Origin: Pseudomonadota bacterium
GTDB lineage: Bacteria > Pseudomonadota > Alphaproteobacteria > Rhizobiales > Xanthobacteraceae
DNA: 28,398 bases
Direction: 5' to 3'
Assembly: GCA_023390955.1 (NCBI GenBank)
Contig: JAEWBW010000336.1
Coordinates: forward strand, 1 to 28,398
Part shown: positions 1-6,518 of the stretch, piece after piece
Layout of the letters: each line of letters begins with the position of its first letter
Numbering within the stretch: the stretch's first letter is position 1
Notes under the pieces: model-generated
What the model was told of the DNA's origin: nothing
What the model saw: only the letters and a program-made list of their open reading frames with translations
The model's database searches: none
Position numbers and translations under genes: made by a program

Positions 1-186
1 GCCGGCCATTTCATCCTGGCCGAAGTCTCCGGCGGCGCAGCCATGCATGCGCTGATTAGTCTCTCCGGAATCCTGATCATGTGGGGCATGGCGTGGGTGA
101 TTTCATGGTACAAGCGGGTGGCTGACAAGAGCGGTTCGAAAACCAAAAGCGCCGTCGGCAGTGCCGATATGGCCGGAGGGGGCTGA
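1..186 (+). CDS. C-terminal end of a membrane protein (5' end outside window)
   Basis: An open frame runs from the first base of the window to a TGA at 184-186, giving 61 residues of a protein whose start is not in view. The visible part has one hydrophobic stretch (about residues 18-36, ending in a Trp/Tyr-rich segment), then a short basic, Ser/Gly-rich tail, as at the cytoplasmic end of a polytopic membrane protein. The stop overlaps the start of the next gene (ATGA), so the two are probably translationally coupled. The following genes encode exported SGNH-type esterase-like proteins, so a membrane O-acyltransferase is a reasonable guess, but the fragment has no diagnostic motif and I do not assign a function. 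Confidence 0.6.
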   Translation, partial: AGHFILAEVSGGAAMHALISLSGILIMWGMAWVISWYKRVADKSGSKTKSAVGSADMAGGG

Positions 187-962
187 TGAAGGCGAAGGTT
201 CTCCTGAGCCTGGTCCTGCTGTGCGGCTGTTTCGCCGCCCCTTCCGCGCGCGCGCAGATTGCTGCACCGGCTCCCAGCGCGACGCCTCCGTCCTGCGAGC
301 TGCCGGCCTATCTGATCACGACCGACAGCCAGCTCCCCAAGGTCGCGGAAGCCATCAAGACCGACAAACCCCTCGAAATCCTGGTGATCGGCAGCCGCTC
401 CTCGACGATCCCGTCCTCTGAGGACAGCTCCTATCCGGCGCGCCTGCAGGCTATCCTCAAGGAAAAGCTGCCGCGGGAGCAAGTGCATCTCACCGTAGAA
501 ATACAGGGGAAGAAGACGGCCGAGGAAGCGGCCTCCGGCTTCGTTAAGCTGATGGAAGCAAAAAGGCCTACTTTGGTCATCTGGCAGACCGGGACCGTGG
601 ATGCTATGCGATCCATCGATCCCGACGAATTTCGTAGTGCGGTGACAGACGGTGTCGCCGCGCTGCAGCAAGCGGGGGCCGACGTCGTTTTGATGAATTT
701 GCAGTACAGCCCGCGTACCGAGACGATGATCTCGGCGCCGCCTTATCTCGATAATCTGCGTGTGGTGGCGCAGGAGCATGACATTCCCCTGTTCGACCGT
801 TTCGCGATCATGCGGCAATGGAATGATCAGGGTCAGTTCGACCTGTTCAACTCGTCGCGTGGACTGGAGTTGGCAAAGCAGGTGCATGATTGCCTTGGCC
901 GGGCGTTGGCGCAGTTCGTCATCGAAGCTGCCCATGTGGGGCCGGCCCAGCAGCAAAATTGA
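186..962 (+). CDS. Exported SGNH/GDSL-like protein, probably catalytically inactive
   Basis: This is a 258-residue protein with a typical signal peptide (residues 1-23, cleavage after ARA). From about residue 63 it follows the downstream paralogue (975-1934) block by block: LVIGSRSST against the GSSSTAG nucleophile block, VIWQTGT against VIWQVGTN, LQYSPR against PQYSPR, and a shared FDRF/PRFE segment. The catalytic positions differ. The oxyanion Asn after GT is Val, and the C-terminal DGLH block reads RGLE, so both the Asp and the His are gone. The nucleophile region reads G-S-R, so Arg may replace the Ser, although a one-residue shift in the alignment could save it. I infer a non-catalytic partner or a degenerating paralogue. 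The ATGA overlap with the upstream membrane protein suggests one operon. Confidence 0.8.
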   Translation: MKAKVLLSLVLLCGCFAAPSARAQIAAPAPSATPPSCELPAYLITTDSQLPKVAEAIKTDKPLEILVIGSRSSTIPSSEDSSYPARLQAILKEKLPREQVHLTVEIQGKKTAEEAASGFVKLMEAKRPTLVIWQTGTVDAMRSIDPDEFRSAVTDGVAALQQAGADVVLMNLQYSPRTETMISAPPYLDNLRVVAQEHDIPLFDRFAIMRQWNDQGQFDLFNSSRGLELAKQVHDCLGRALAQFVIEAAHVGPAQQQN

Positions 963-974
963 GGTCTAGCGTTA

Positions 975-1934
975 ATGAGTTCTTTTCGCCCTTTTTGGCT
1001 GACGACATCGCTGGCTGTACCAGCCGTTGCGCTGCTGTTGCTGACTGCCTCGTTCGCGCCCGCTGAGGCGCAGGCCGCCGTACAGGACAATTCGACGCCT
1101 GCGCAGCAGACTGTAGCTGCGCGCCAGCCCACCGATCAGCGCGGCGTTGCCGGCAAGGCGCTCGACAAGGTCAAGGAAGTCGCCAAATCGGCCGGCGACA
1201 TCTTCAGTCGCGTGCCCTGCCTGCCGCCGAAGGGCGGCTCGAAGGCGATGGGCTCGCTGCCGCACGTCGCGGGCAAGCTCGTCGCGGGCAAGCCCGTCAT
1301 GATCGTCGCGTTTGGATCGTCATCGACTGCGGGCTTCGGCGCGAGCTCGCCCGATTTCAACTATCCGAACCGTCTGCGCGCACAGCTGCGCCGGCAATAT
1401 CCCACGGCCGACATCTCCGTCGTCAATGCCGGCGTCGGCGGCGAGGACGCGCCGGAAATGATCAAGCGGCTGCAGACCGCCGTGATCGATCTGCATCCGG
1501 ATCTCGTGATCTGGCAGGTCGGCACCAATGCGGTGCTGCGCAACCACGATCCCGGCGAGACGGCCAAGCTGGTCGAAGACGGCATCTCCCGCATCCAGGC
1601 CGCCGGCGGCGCCGACATCGTGCTGGTCGATCCGCAGTATTCGCCGCGCGTCAACGAGCGTTCCGAAAGCGCCGGCAAGATGATCAAGCTGCTCGGCAAG
1701 GTCGCCGAGCTCCGTCACGTCGGCATCTTCCCGCGCTTCGAAGTGATGCGCGAGTGGCACGAGAAGCAGGATATCCCGGTCGAGAGCTTCGTTATCGCCG
1801 ACGGCCTGCACATGAACGATTGGGGCTATGCCTGCTTCGCCCAACTGCTGGGCGACGACATCATCCGCTCCGTCGGCCAGATCAAGATCGGCGTGAACGT
1901 GCCGGGTGACGTGAAGACTTACCGGCCGATGTGA
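975..1934 (+). CDS. SGNH/GDSL-family hydrolase, exported or membrane-anchored
   Basis: This 319-residue protein has an N-terminal hydrophobic segment (residues 8-26, then AEAQA) that acts as a signal peptide or anchor, a low-complexity linker to about residue 100, and an SGNH hydrolase domain. The family blocks are intact: GSSSTAG with nucleophile Ser about residue 116, NAGVGGED as the Gly block, GTN around residue 183 as the oxyanion Asn, and DGLH (Asp 276, His 279). SGNH enzymes hydrolyse or transfer ester groups, often acetyl groups on polysaccharides; the substrate here cannot be read. It starts 12 bases after its inactive-looking paralogue and ends the operon that enters from the left. 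ATG at 975 is chosen because it directly precedes the signal-like segment. Confidence 0.85.
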   Translation: MSSFRPFWLTTSLAVPAVALLLLTASFAPAEAQAAVQDNSTPAQQTVAARQPTDQRGVAGKALDKVKEVAKSAGDIFSRVPCLPPKGGSKAMGSLPHVAGKLVAGKPVMIVAFGSSSTAGFGASSPDFNYPNRLRAQLRRQYPTADISVVNAGVGGEDAPEMIKRLQTAVIDLHPDLVIWQVGTNAVLRNHDPGETAKLVEDGISRIQAAGGADIVLVDPQYSPRVNERSESAGKMIKLLGKVAELRHVGIFPRFEVMREWHEKQDIPVESFVIADGLHMNDWGYACFAQLLGDDIIRSVGQIKIGVNVPGDVKTYRPM

Positions 1935-1936
1935 TG

Positions 1937-2029
1937 GTAGGGTGGGCAAAGGCGCGCTTGCGCCGTGCCCACCATCTTTTCGTACCGTTGATCGTGACTG
2001 GTGGGCACGCTTCGCTTTGCCCACCCTAC
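1937..2029. repeat. Nested inverted-repeat element (GGGTGGGCAAAG type)
   Basis: A perfect 15-base inverted repeat (GTAGGGTGGGCAAAG at 1937-1951, complement at 2015-2029) encloses a second perfect 11-base pair of arms (CGTGCCCACCA at 1964-1974, complement at 1999-2009). It fills the space between the convergent SGNH and metZ genes. I recognise this type of dispersed intergenic palindrome from Bradyrhizobium genomes. The RNA could fold on both strands and may help end or stabilise both transcripts. Confidence 0.8.
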
Positions 2030-2042
2030 GAAAGCTACAACC

Positions 2043-3230
2043 TCACGCCTGCTCGAGCGCCGCAGTCAGATCCTCGATCAGATCATCGGCGTGCTCGAGC
2101 CCCGCGGAGAAGCGGATAAAGCCTTCGCTGATGCCGAGCGCGGCGCGGTCCTCGGGCTTGAGACGCTGATGCGTCGTGGTGGCCGGATGGGTCACGAGGC
2201 TCTTGGCGTCGCCAAGATTGTTGGAGATTTTTGCAAGCTTCAGCGCATTGAGCACGCGGAACGCGCCCTGCTTGCCGCCCTTCACCTCGAAGCCGACCAG
2301 TGTCGAGCCGCCGCGCATCTGCTTTTTCACCAGCGCCGCCTGCGGATGATCGGCGCGACCCGGAAACACCAGTCGCGAAATCTTCGGGTGATTTGCCAGC
2401 ACGTCGGCGATACGGGCCGCCGTGTCGGTCTGCGCCCGCACGCGCACGCCGAGCGTCTCCAGGCCCTTGAGCAGGACCCAGGCGTTGAACGGCGAGATCG
2501 ACGGGCCGGTCTGGCGCATGAAATTGTGGATGTGCTCGGAGATGAACGCTTCCGAGGACAGGATCACACCGCCCAGGCAGCGGCCCTGGCCGTCGATGTG
2601 CTTGGTCGCCGAATACACCACGACGTCCGCGCCGAGCGCGAGCGGGCTCTGCCAGATCGGGGTGGCGAACACGTTGTCGACGATCAGCCGTGCGCCGGCC
2701 TTGTGCGCGATCTCGGCGATGCCAGGAATGTCGAGCACATCCAGCGTCGGATTGGTCGGGCTCTCCAGGAAGAACGTCTTGGTGTTGGGCTTCACCGCGC
2801 GCTGCCATTCGTCGAGCTTGAGCCCGTCGACCAGCGTCGTCTCGATGCCGTAGCGCGGCAGCAGATCCTGCACGACGTAGAGACACGAGCCGAACAGCGC
2901 GCGCGAGGCGACGACATGGTCGCCCGCCCTGAGCGGTGCGAGGATCGCGGTGGTCACCGCAGCCATGCCGGTCGCGGCCGAGCGCGCGGCCTCGGCGCCT
3001 TCGAGTTCGATCATGCGGCGCTCGAACATCGAGATGGTCGGGTTGGAATAGCGGGAATAGATGAAGCCGGGGTCTTCGCCCTTGAAGCGCGCCTCGCACT
3101 CCTCGGCGCTGCCGTAGACATAGCCCTGGGTCAGGAACAGCGCTTCCGAGGTCTCGCCATATTGCGAGCGGAGCGTGCCGGAATGGACCAGCCGGGTTTC
3201 GGGGCGGTAATTGGCAGTTGGCTTCGACAT
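2043..3230 (-). CDS. metZ: O-succinylhomoserine sulfhydrylase
   Basis: This 395-residue PLP enzyme of the Cys/Met-metabolism family makes homocysteine directly from O-succinylhomoserine and sulfide, the penultimate stage of methionine synthesis in many alphaproteobacteria. Visible motifs are the YSRYSNPT segment near residue 60, the ESPTNPT segment, IVDNVFATP with the PLP-contacting Asp, and the SATKHIDGQGR Schiff-base lysine near residue 210. The ATG at 3230 follows a strong GGAGG six bases upstream and gives the usual family N-terminus. Longer in-frame starts would lie inside the leader terminator and are rejected. Control is visible upstream: a SAM-II aptamer and an intrinsic terminator separate promoter and gene, so high S-adenosylmethionine should shut it off. 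The same fold is used by MetY, MetB and MetC; the MetZ call rests on overall resemblance and the riboswitch. Confidence 0.93.
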   Translation of the reverse strand: MSKPTANYRPETRLVHSGTLRSQYGETSEALFLTQGYVYGSAEECEARFKGEDPGFIYSRYSNPTISMFERRMIELEGAEAARSAATGMAAVTTAILAPLRAGDHVVASRALFGSCLYVVQDLLPRYGIETTLVDGLKLDEWQRAVKPNTKTFFLESPTNPTLDVLDIPGIAEIAHKAGARLIVDNVFATPIWQSPLALGADVVVYSATKHIDGQGRCLGGVILSSEAFISEHIHNFMRQTGPSISPFNAWVLLKGLETLGVRVRAQTDTAARIADVLANHPKISRLVFPGRADHPQAALVKKQMRGGSTLVGFEVKGGKQGAFRVLNALKLAKISNNLGDAKSLVTHPATTTHQRLKPEDRAALGISEGFIRFSAGLEHADDLIEDLTAALEQA

Positions 3231-3269
3231 AGGTACCTCCGTTATGACCGTCTCGTCGAAAACGGTCAC

Positions 3270-3302
3270 AAAAAAACCGGCCTGGATAAAACCACGGGCC
3301 GG
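3270..3302 (-). terminator. Intrinsic terminator in the metZ leader (expression platform)
   Basis: Read on the minus strand, CCGGCC (3302-3297) pairs with GGCCGG (3282-3277), with an inner TGG/CCA pairing, followed at once by seven T residues (3276-3270). This is a textbook Rho-independent terminator placed between the aptamer and the metZ start. Its 5' arm can instead pair with GGCCGGG (3322-3316) at the 3' edge of the aptamer. That gives a 7-bp alternative stem that would prevent termination. Confidence 0.85.
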
Positions 3303-3315
3303 GATCACAGAGGTC

Positions 3316-3378
3316 CCCGGCCTGTTTAGCGACTTATTTAACGTGGCTGCAAGCCGGCCGGCTCAAATCACCACGGGA
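3316..3378 (-). promoter_or_regulatory. SAM-II riboswitch
   Basis: The minus strand carries the conserved SAM-II core: CGTGG (3375-3371), TGATTTGAGCCGG, CTTGCAGCCACGTTAAA and AAGTCGCTAAA. The CGTGG/CCACG pair forms P1 (3371-3375 with 3342-3346), and the A-rich and GCTAAA parts match the pseudoknot strands. SAM-II elements bind S-adenosylmethionine and precede met genes in alphaproteobacteria. The aptamer begins a few bases after the predicted transcription start and runs straight into a terminator/antiterminator pair. Confidence 0.93.
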
Positions 3379-3387
3379 TAAGTCATG

Positions 3388-3416
3388 CTCATATTCCGCA
3401 TTGCCCTTTTCGTCAA
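3388..3416 (-). promoter_or_regulatory. metZ promoter (sigma-70 type)
   Basis: On the minus strand TTGACG (3416-3411) and TATGAG (3393-3388) are separated by exactly 17 bases, a good housekeeping promoter. The predicted start falls near 3381, immediately before the SAM-II aptamer, which fits a minimal riboswitch leader. Confidence 0.75.
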
Positions 3417-3494
3417 GGCGTCCATCGGATAGCCGTAAAAGACTGGTATTTCCCGCGTTTGCGGATGTATTTGACCCCAGATGAGGATCATCGG

Positions 3495-4601
3495 TTGACG
3501 TTCACGGTCGCCCCCGACGCCAATGGTATCCTGCCCGACCGCATGATCGCGGCGATGGCGGAAGAGGGGTTGATCCTGCCCGCTTACGACTTCGTCGAAA
3601 GCCAGATCCAGCCCGCGAGCCTCGACCTGCGTCTCGGCGACATCGCTTACCGCGTGCGCGCGAGTTTTCTGCCCGGCCCCGGTGCCACCGTCGCCGAACG
3701 CATCGACGAATTGAAGCTGCACGAGTTCAGCCTCGCTGACGGCGCAGTGCTTGAGACCAATTGCGTCTACATCGTGCCGCTGCTGGAGAGCCTCGCGCTG
3801 CCGCCGGAGATCGTCGCCGCCGCGAACCCGAAGAGCTCGACCGGACGTCTCGACGTCTTCACCCGCGTGATCGCCGACGGCACCCGCCGGTTCGACATGA
3901 TCGGCGCCGGCTATCATGGTCCGCTCTATGCCGAGATCAGCCCGAAGACGTTCCCGGTGCTGGTTCGTGAGGGCTCGCGGCTGTCCCAGGTGCGCTTCCG
4001 CACCGGCGACGCCATCCTCGGCATCGACGAGCTCGATGCGCTGCATGCGACTGAGCGCCTGGTCGATGTCGACGATGCCGATCTGGCCGGCGGCGTTGCC
4101 GTCTCGGTCGATCTCTCCGGCGAGAGGGCGAACGGCTTTGTCGGTTATCGCGCCAAGCGCCACACCGGCGTGGTCGATGTCGATCGCCGCTCCGGCTATT
4201 CGGTGGAAGATTTCTGGGAGCCGATTTCGGCGCGTCCCGACGGCAGCCTGATCCTCGATCCCGGCGAGTTCTATATCCTCGCCTCCAAGGAAGCGGTGCA
4301 GGTTCCGCCGGATTACGCCGCGGAGATGGTCCCGTTCGATCCGCTGGTCGGCGAATTCCGCGTGCACTATGCCGGCTTCTTCGATCCCGGCTTCGGCTAT
4401 GCCGGCGCGGGCGGGCAGGGCGCGCGCGCCGTGCTGGAAGTGCGCTCGCGCGAGGTGCCGTTCATCCTCGAGCACGGTCAGATCGTTGGCCGCCTCGTCT
4501 ACGAAAAGATGCTCTCGCGTCCCGACGCCATGTACGGCCAGCGCATCGGCTCGAACTACCAGGCCCAGGGCCTCAAACTATCGAAGCATTTTCGGGTGTA
4601 G
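3495..4601 (+). CDS. dcd: 2'-deoxycytidine 5'-triphosphate deaminase, long two-repeat form
   Basis: This protein of about 368 residues belongs to the long alphaproteobacterial dCTP deaminase type, which turns dCTP into dUTP for thymidylate synthesis. The N-terminal half has the family motifs: QPASLDLRLGD, the NPKSSTGRLDVFTRV nucleotide-binding loop, and GYHGPLYAEISP with the likely catalytic Glu. The C-terminal half looks like a second dUTPase-type fold (HYAGFFDPGFGY, AVLEVRS, HGQIVGRLVYE) in which the SSxGR loop has become PLVGEFR. E. coli Dcd is about half this length. I prefer the TTG at 3495, which has GAGG eight bases upstream. An ATG at 3465 and a TTG at 3459 are in frame but lack a good ribosome-binding site. 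It is divergent from metZ and shares its upstream region. Confidence 0.88.
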   Translation: MTFTVAPDANGILPDRMIAAMAEEGLILPAYDFVESQIQPASLDLRLGDIAYRVRASFLPGPGATVAERIDELKLHEFSLADGAVLETNCVYIVPLLESLALPPEIVAAANPKSSTGRLDVFTRVIADGTRRFDMIGAGYHGPLYAEISPKTFPVLVREGSRLSQVRFRTGDAILGIDELDALHATERLVDVDDADLAGGVAVSVDLSGERANGFVGYRAKRHTGVVDVDRRSGYSVEDFWEPISARPDGSLILDPGEFYILASKEAVQVPPDYAAEMVPFDPLVGEFRVHYAGFFDPGFGYAGAGGQGARAVLEVRSREVPFILEHGQIVGRLVYEKMLSRPDAMYGQRIGSNYQAQGLKLSKHFRV

Positions 4602-4628
4602 CTGCACGCCCTACTGTCGTACCTCACG

Positions 4629-4731
4629 GTCATGCCCCGGCTTGACCGGGGCATCCAGTACGCCGCAGCTTATCGGCTCTATCACAGCTGCCTCTGGAAT
4701 ACTGGATCGCCCGATCAAGTCGGGCGATGAC
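4629..4731. repeat. 103-bp palindromic element (GTCATGCCCCGGCTTGACC type)
   Basis: Two 32-base arms (4629-4660 and 4700-4731) are near-perfect inverted copies. Each arm is itself a hairpin (CCCCGGCTTGACCGGGG on the left, GCCCGATCAAGTCGGGC on the right), and differences between the arms are compensated within each hairpin. I recognise this as one of the most common dispersed repeats of Bradyrhizobium. It lies between dcd and the PAS gene and ends 28 bases before the latter's start. Confidence 0.85.
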
Positions 4732-4758
4732 ACCGCACATGAAGCGGGAGATGACGAC

Positions 4759-5181
4759 ATGACTGATCAATCCGATCTCGACGCACGCATCCTCGACGAC
4801 GTCGCGGACGCGCTGATCTATTCGGATCGCTCCGGTACGATCACGCGCTGGAATCGCGCCTCCACCGCGCTGTTCGGCTTCACTGCCGATGACGCGCTCG
4901 GGCAGAACCTCGATCTGATCATTCCCGAGCATTTGCGCGCCGCGCATTGGAAGGGATTTGAGGCGGCGTTTGCGAGCGGCAGCATGAAGCTCGCGGGCAA
5001 GCCGACGCTGACCCGCGCGCTGCACAAGAGCGGGCGCAAGCTCTACATCGAGATGACGTTTGCGCTTGTGCGCGATGCCGGCGGCGAGGTGCAGGGCTCT
5101 GTCGCGATGGCGCGCGACGTCACCGAGCGGGTCGAGCGCGAACGCGCGGCGAAAGCTGCCGCTGCCCCGAAAACTTCGTGA
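4759..5181 (+). CDS. Single-PAS-domain protein
   Basis: This 140-residue protein is essentially one PAS domain: DALIYSDRSGTITRWNRAS and ALFGFTADDALGQNLDLIIPE are the usual PAS core (residues 15-60). The tail KLYIEMTFALVRDAGGEVQGSVAMARDVTERVERER is the typical PAS/PAC end leading into a coiled-coil linker. No kinase, GGDEF or other output domain follows, so it probably works by protein contact or is a sensor part separated from its output. Cofactor (haem, flavin or none) cannot be told from sequence. ATG at 4759 has GGGAG eight bases upstream. The gene follows directly on a palindromic repeat, so its promoter must lie in or close to that element or it is read from dcd. Confidence 0.85.
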   Translation: MTDQSDLDARILDDVADALIYSDRSGTITRWNRASTALFGFTADDALGQNLDLIIPEHLRAAHWKGFEAAFASGSMKLAGKPTLTRALHKSGRKLYIEMTFALVRDAGGEVQGSVAMARDVTERVERERAAKAAAAPKTS

Positions 5182-5285
5182 AGCGGAATTGGTGTGCGAT
5201 CGCGCAGGGCGCTCTGCATGCGCACGCGGTTGCCCGCTGACGGGGGCAGTGACACACTCCTTCGAAACGGTGATCGGGAGTGAAC

Positions 5286-6335
5286 ATGAGTGCTGCAGAC
5301 ACGGCGCAGGAAGCCCAATGGAAGCGCTGGCGCGCGGTCGCCGATCTCTATCACGCCTATTTCACCGGCCTGATCCTCACCGTCGTCACCCGACGCGGCA
5401 CGGCTGACGCCGCCGAGTTCGTCTTCCGCGTGTTTCGCCGCCAGCAGCAGGAGCGCTTCCTGCCGGGGTTGGAAAAACTCGGGCTGAGCCATCTGCCGCC
5501 CGCCGTCGCCGCTGCGCAATATCACTACCTCTCGAACTGGATCGGCGGCGTGCACGTCGAATACATGTACGAGAGCGACACAAAAGCATGGATCCGCTAT
5601 CCGCCGCCGCGCTGGATCTGGCGCGGCACCGCGATCTGCGGCGTGCCCGGTGAAGTCTCGCGCGCGATGCTGCGCGGCTGGCACGCCAACAATGGCGTTG
5701 CGCTCGGTGATCTCCGCCTTGGCTTCGTCTGTACCAAGCAGAGCGTCGACGGCCAGGACGGGCTCGAAGGCTATTATCACCAATACGATCATCCGCTCGA
5801 AATCGATCAGCGCCTGGTGTTCGCGCGCCACCTCGAAGCGCCGCTGTTCGATGCGGCCACCGCGCCGGCGCTGCCGGTGGCAAGCTGGCCAAAGCCGCGC
5901 CTGGAAAAGGCCTATCGCAACTACGCCATGGAATATGTGCGGACCGCAGCGCCGGTGATGGTGCAGCTGTTCGGCCTGGAGGATGCCGGCTATCTCCTGC
6001 ACCTCACCGGCAAGCTGATCGGCATGCAATACTTCGACGAGATCGCCGAAGCGCTCGCGATGCGGCGCGGTGGCGCGCGCGAGTTCGCCTCGTTCCTCGG
6101 CGCGCTGTTCGCGGCGCAGGACGATGCCGCCGAGGCGACGGAGTCCGAGCGCAGCTTTGAAATCCGGCAGCAGAGCTGGAAGCTGATGAGCGATGTCGGC
6201 GATTATCACCGCGCCTGCGCAAAGGTGCTGGAAGGCCTGTTCGAGGGTCTCGCCGCCGGATGCGGGCGACACATCAACGTGACCATGAACGCCGCTACCG
6301 GCGGCCGGCCACCGTTGGTCTGGACCGTAAGTTAA
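5286..6335 (+). CDS. Unrecognised conserved-looking protein, 349 residues
   Basis: I do not recognise this family. The protein has no signal peptide and no clear membrane segment. The N-terminal half (to about residue 175) is rich in aromatic residues and His: QYHYLSNWIGGVHVEYMY, then WIRYPPPRWIWRG, FVCTKQSVDG and EGYYHQYDHP. The C-terminal half (from about residue 200) is helical, with alternating hydrophobic runs and a closing CGRHINVTMNAATGG segment. Conserved-looking Cys and His suggest an enzyme or ligand-binding domain, but nothing specific. ATG at 5286 is preferred (GGGAG five bases upstream) over a GTG two codons earlier that would overlap that site. It follows the PAS gene on the same strand after 104 bases. 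Confidence 0.8.
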   Translation: MSAADTAQEAQWKRWRAVADLYHAYFTGLILTVVTRRGTADAAEFVFRVFRRQQQERFLPGLEKLGLSHLPPAVAAAQYHYLSNWIGGVHVEYMYESDTKAWIRYPPPRWIWRGTAICGVPGEVSRAMLRGWHANNGVALGDLRLGFVCTKQSVDGQDGLEGYYHQYDHPLEIDQRLVFARHLEAPLFDAATAPALPVASWPKPRLEKAYRNYAMEYVRTAAPVMVQLFGLEDAGYLLHLTGKLIGMQYFDEIAEALAMRRGGAREFASFLGALFAAQDDAAEATESERSFEIRQQSWKLMSDVGDYHRACAKVLEGLFEGLAAGCGRHINVTMNAATGGRPPLVWTVS

Positions 6336-6518
6336 CGCCTGGACCGCAATTCCACGGGCTGAAATGCGCTGCCGCAGGGCACGGCTGCGCCGGACGCAGG
6401 TGGAATCGCCGGGTCCCGTGCTAACAAGCCCCTGCCGCGCGCCGCGCGCGAACCATTCATTTGGCACACCCAACCATTGCCGCGCCGTTTCGGCGACGAC
6501 CCGTGCCCGGGAGAGGAC

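Noticed and set aside
2001..3329. Long plus-strand frame opposite metZ (442 codons)
   Set aside because: metZ on the other strand has full family motifs, a ribosome-binding site and a riboswitch. The opposite frame is Arg/His-rich and has no recognisable domain, as expected from high-GC codon bias.
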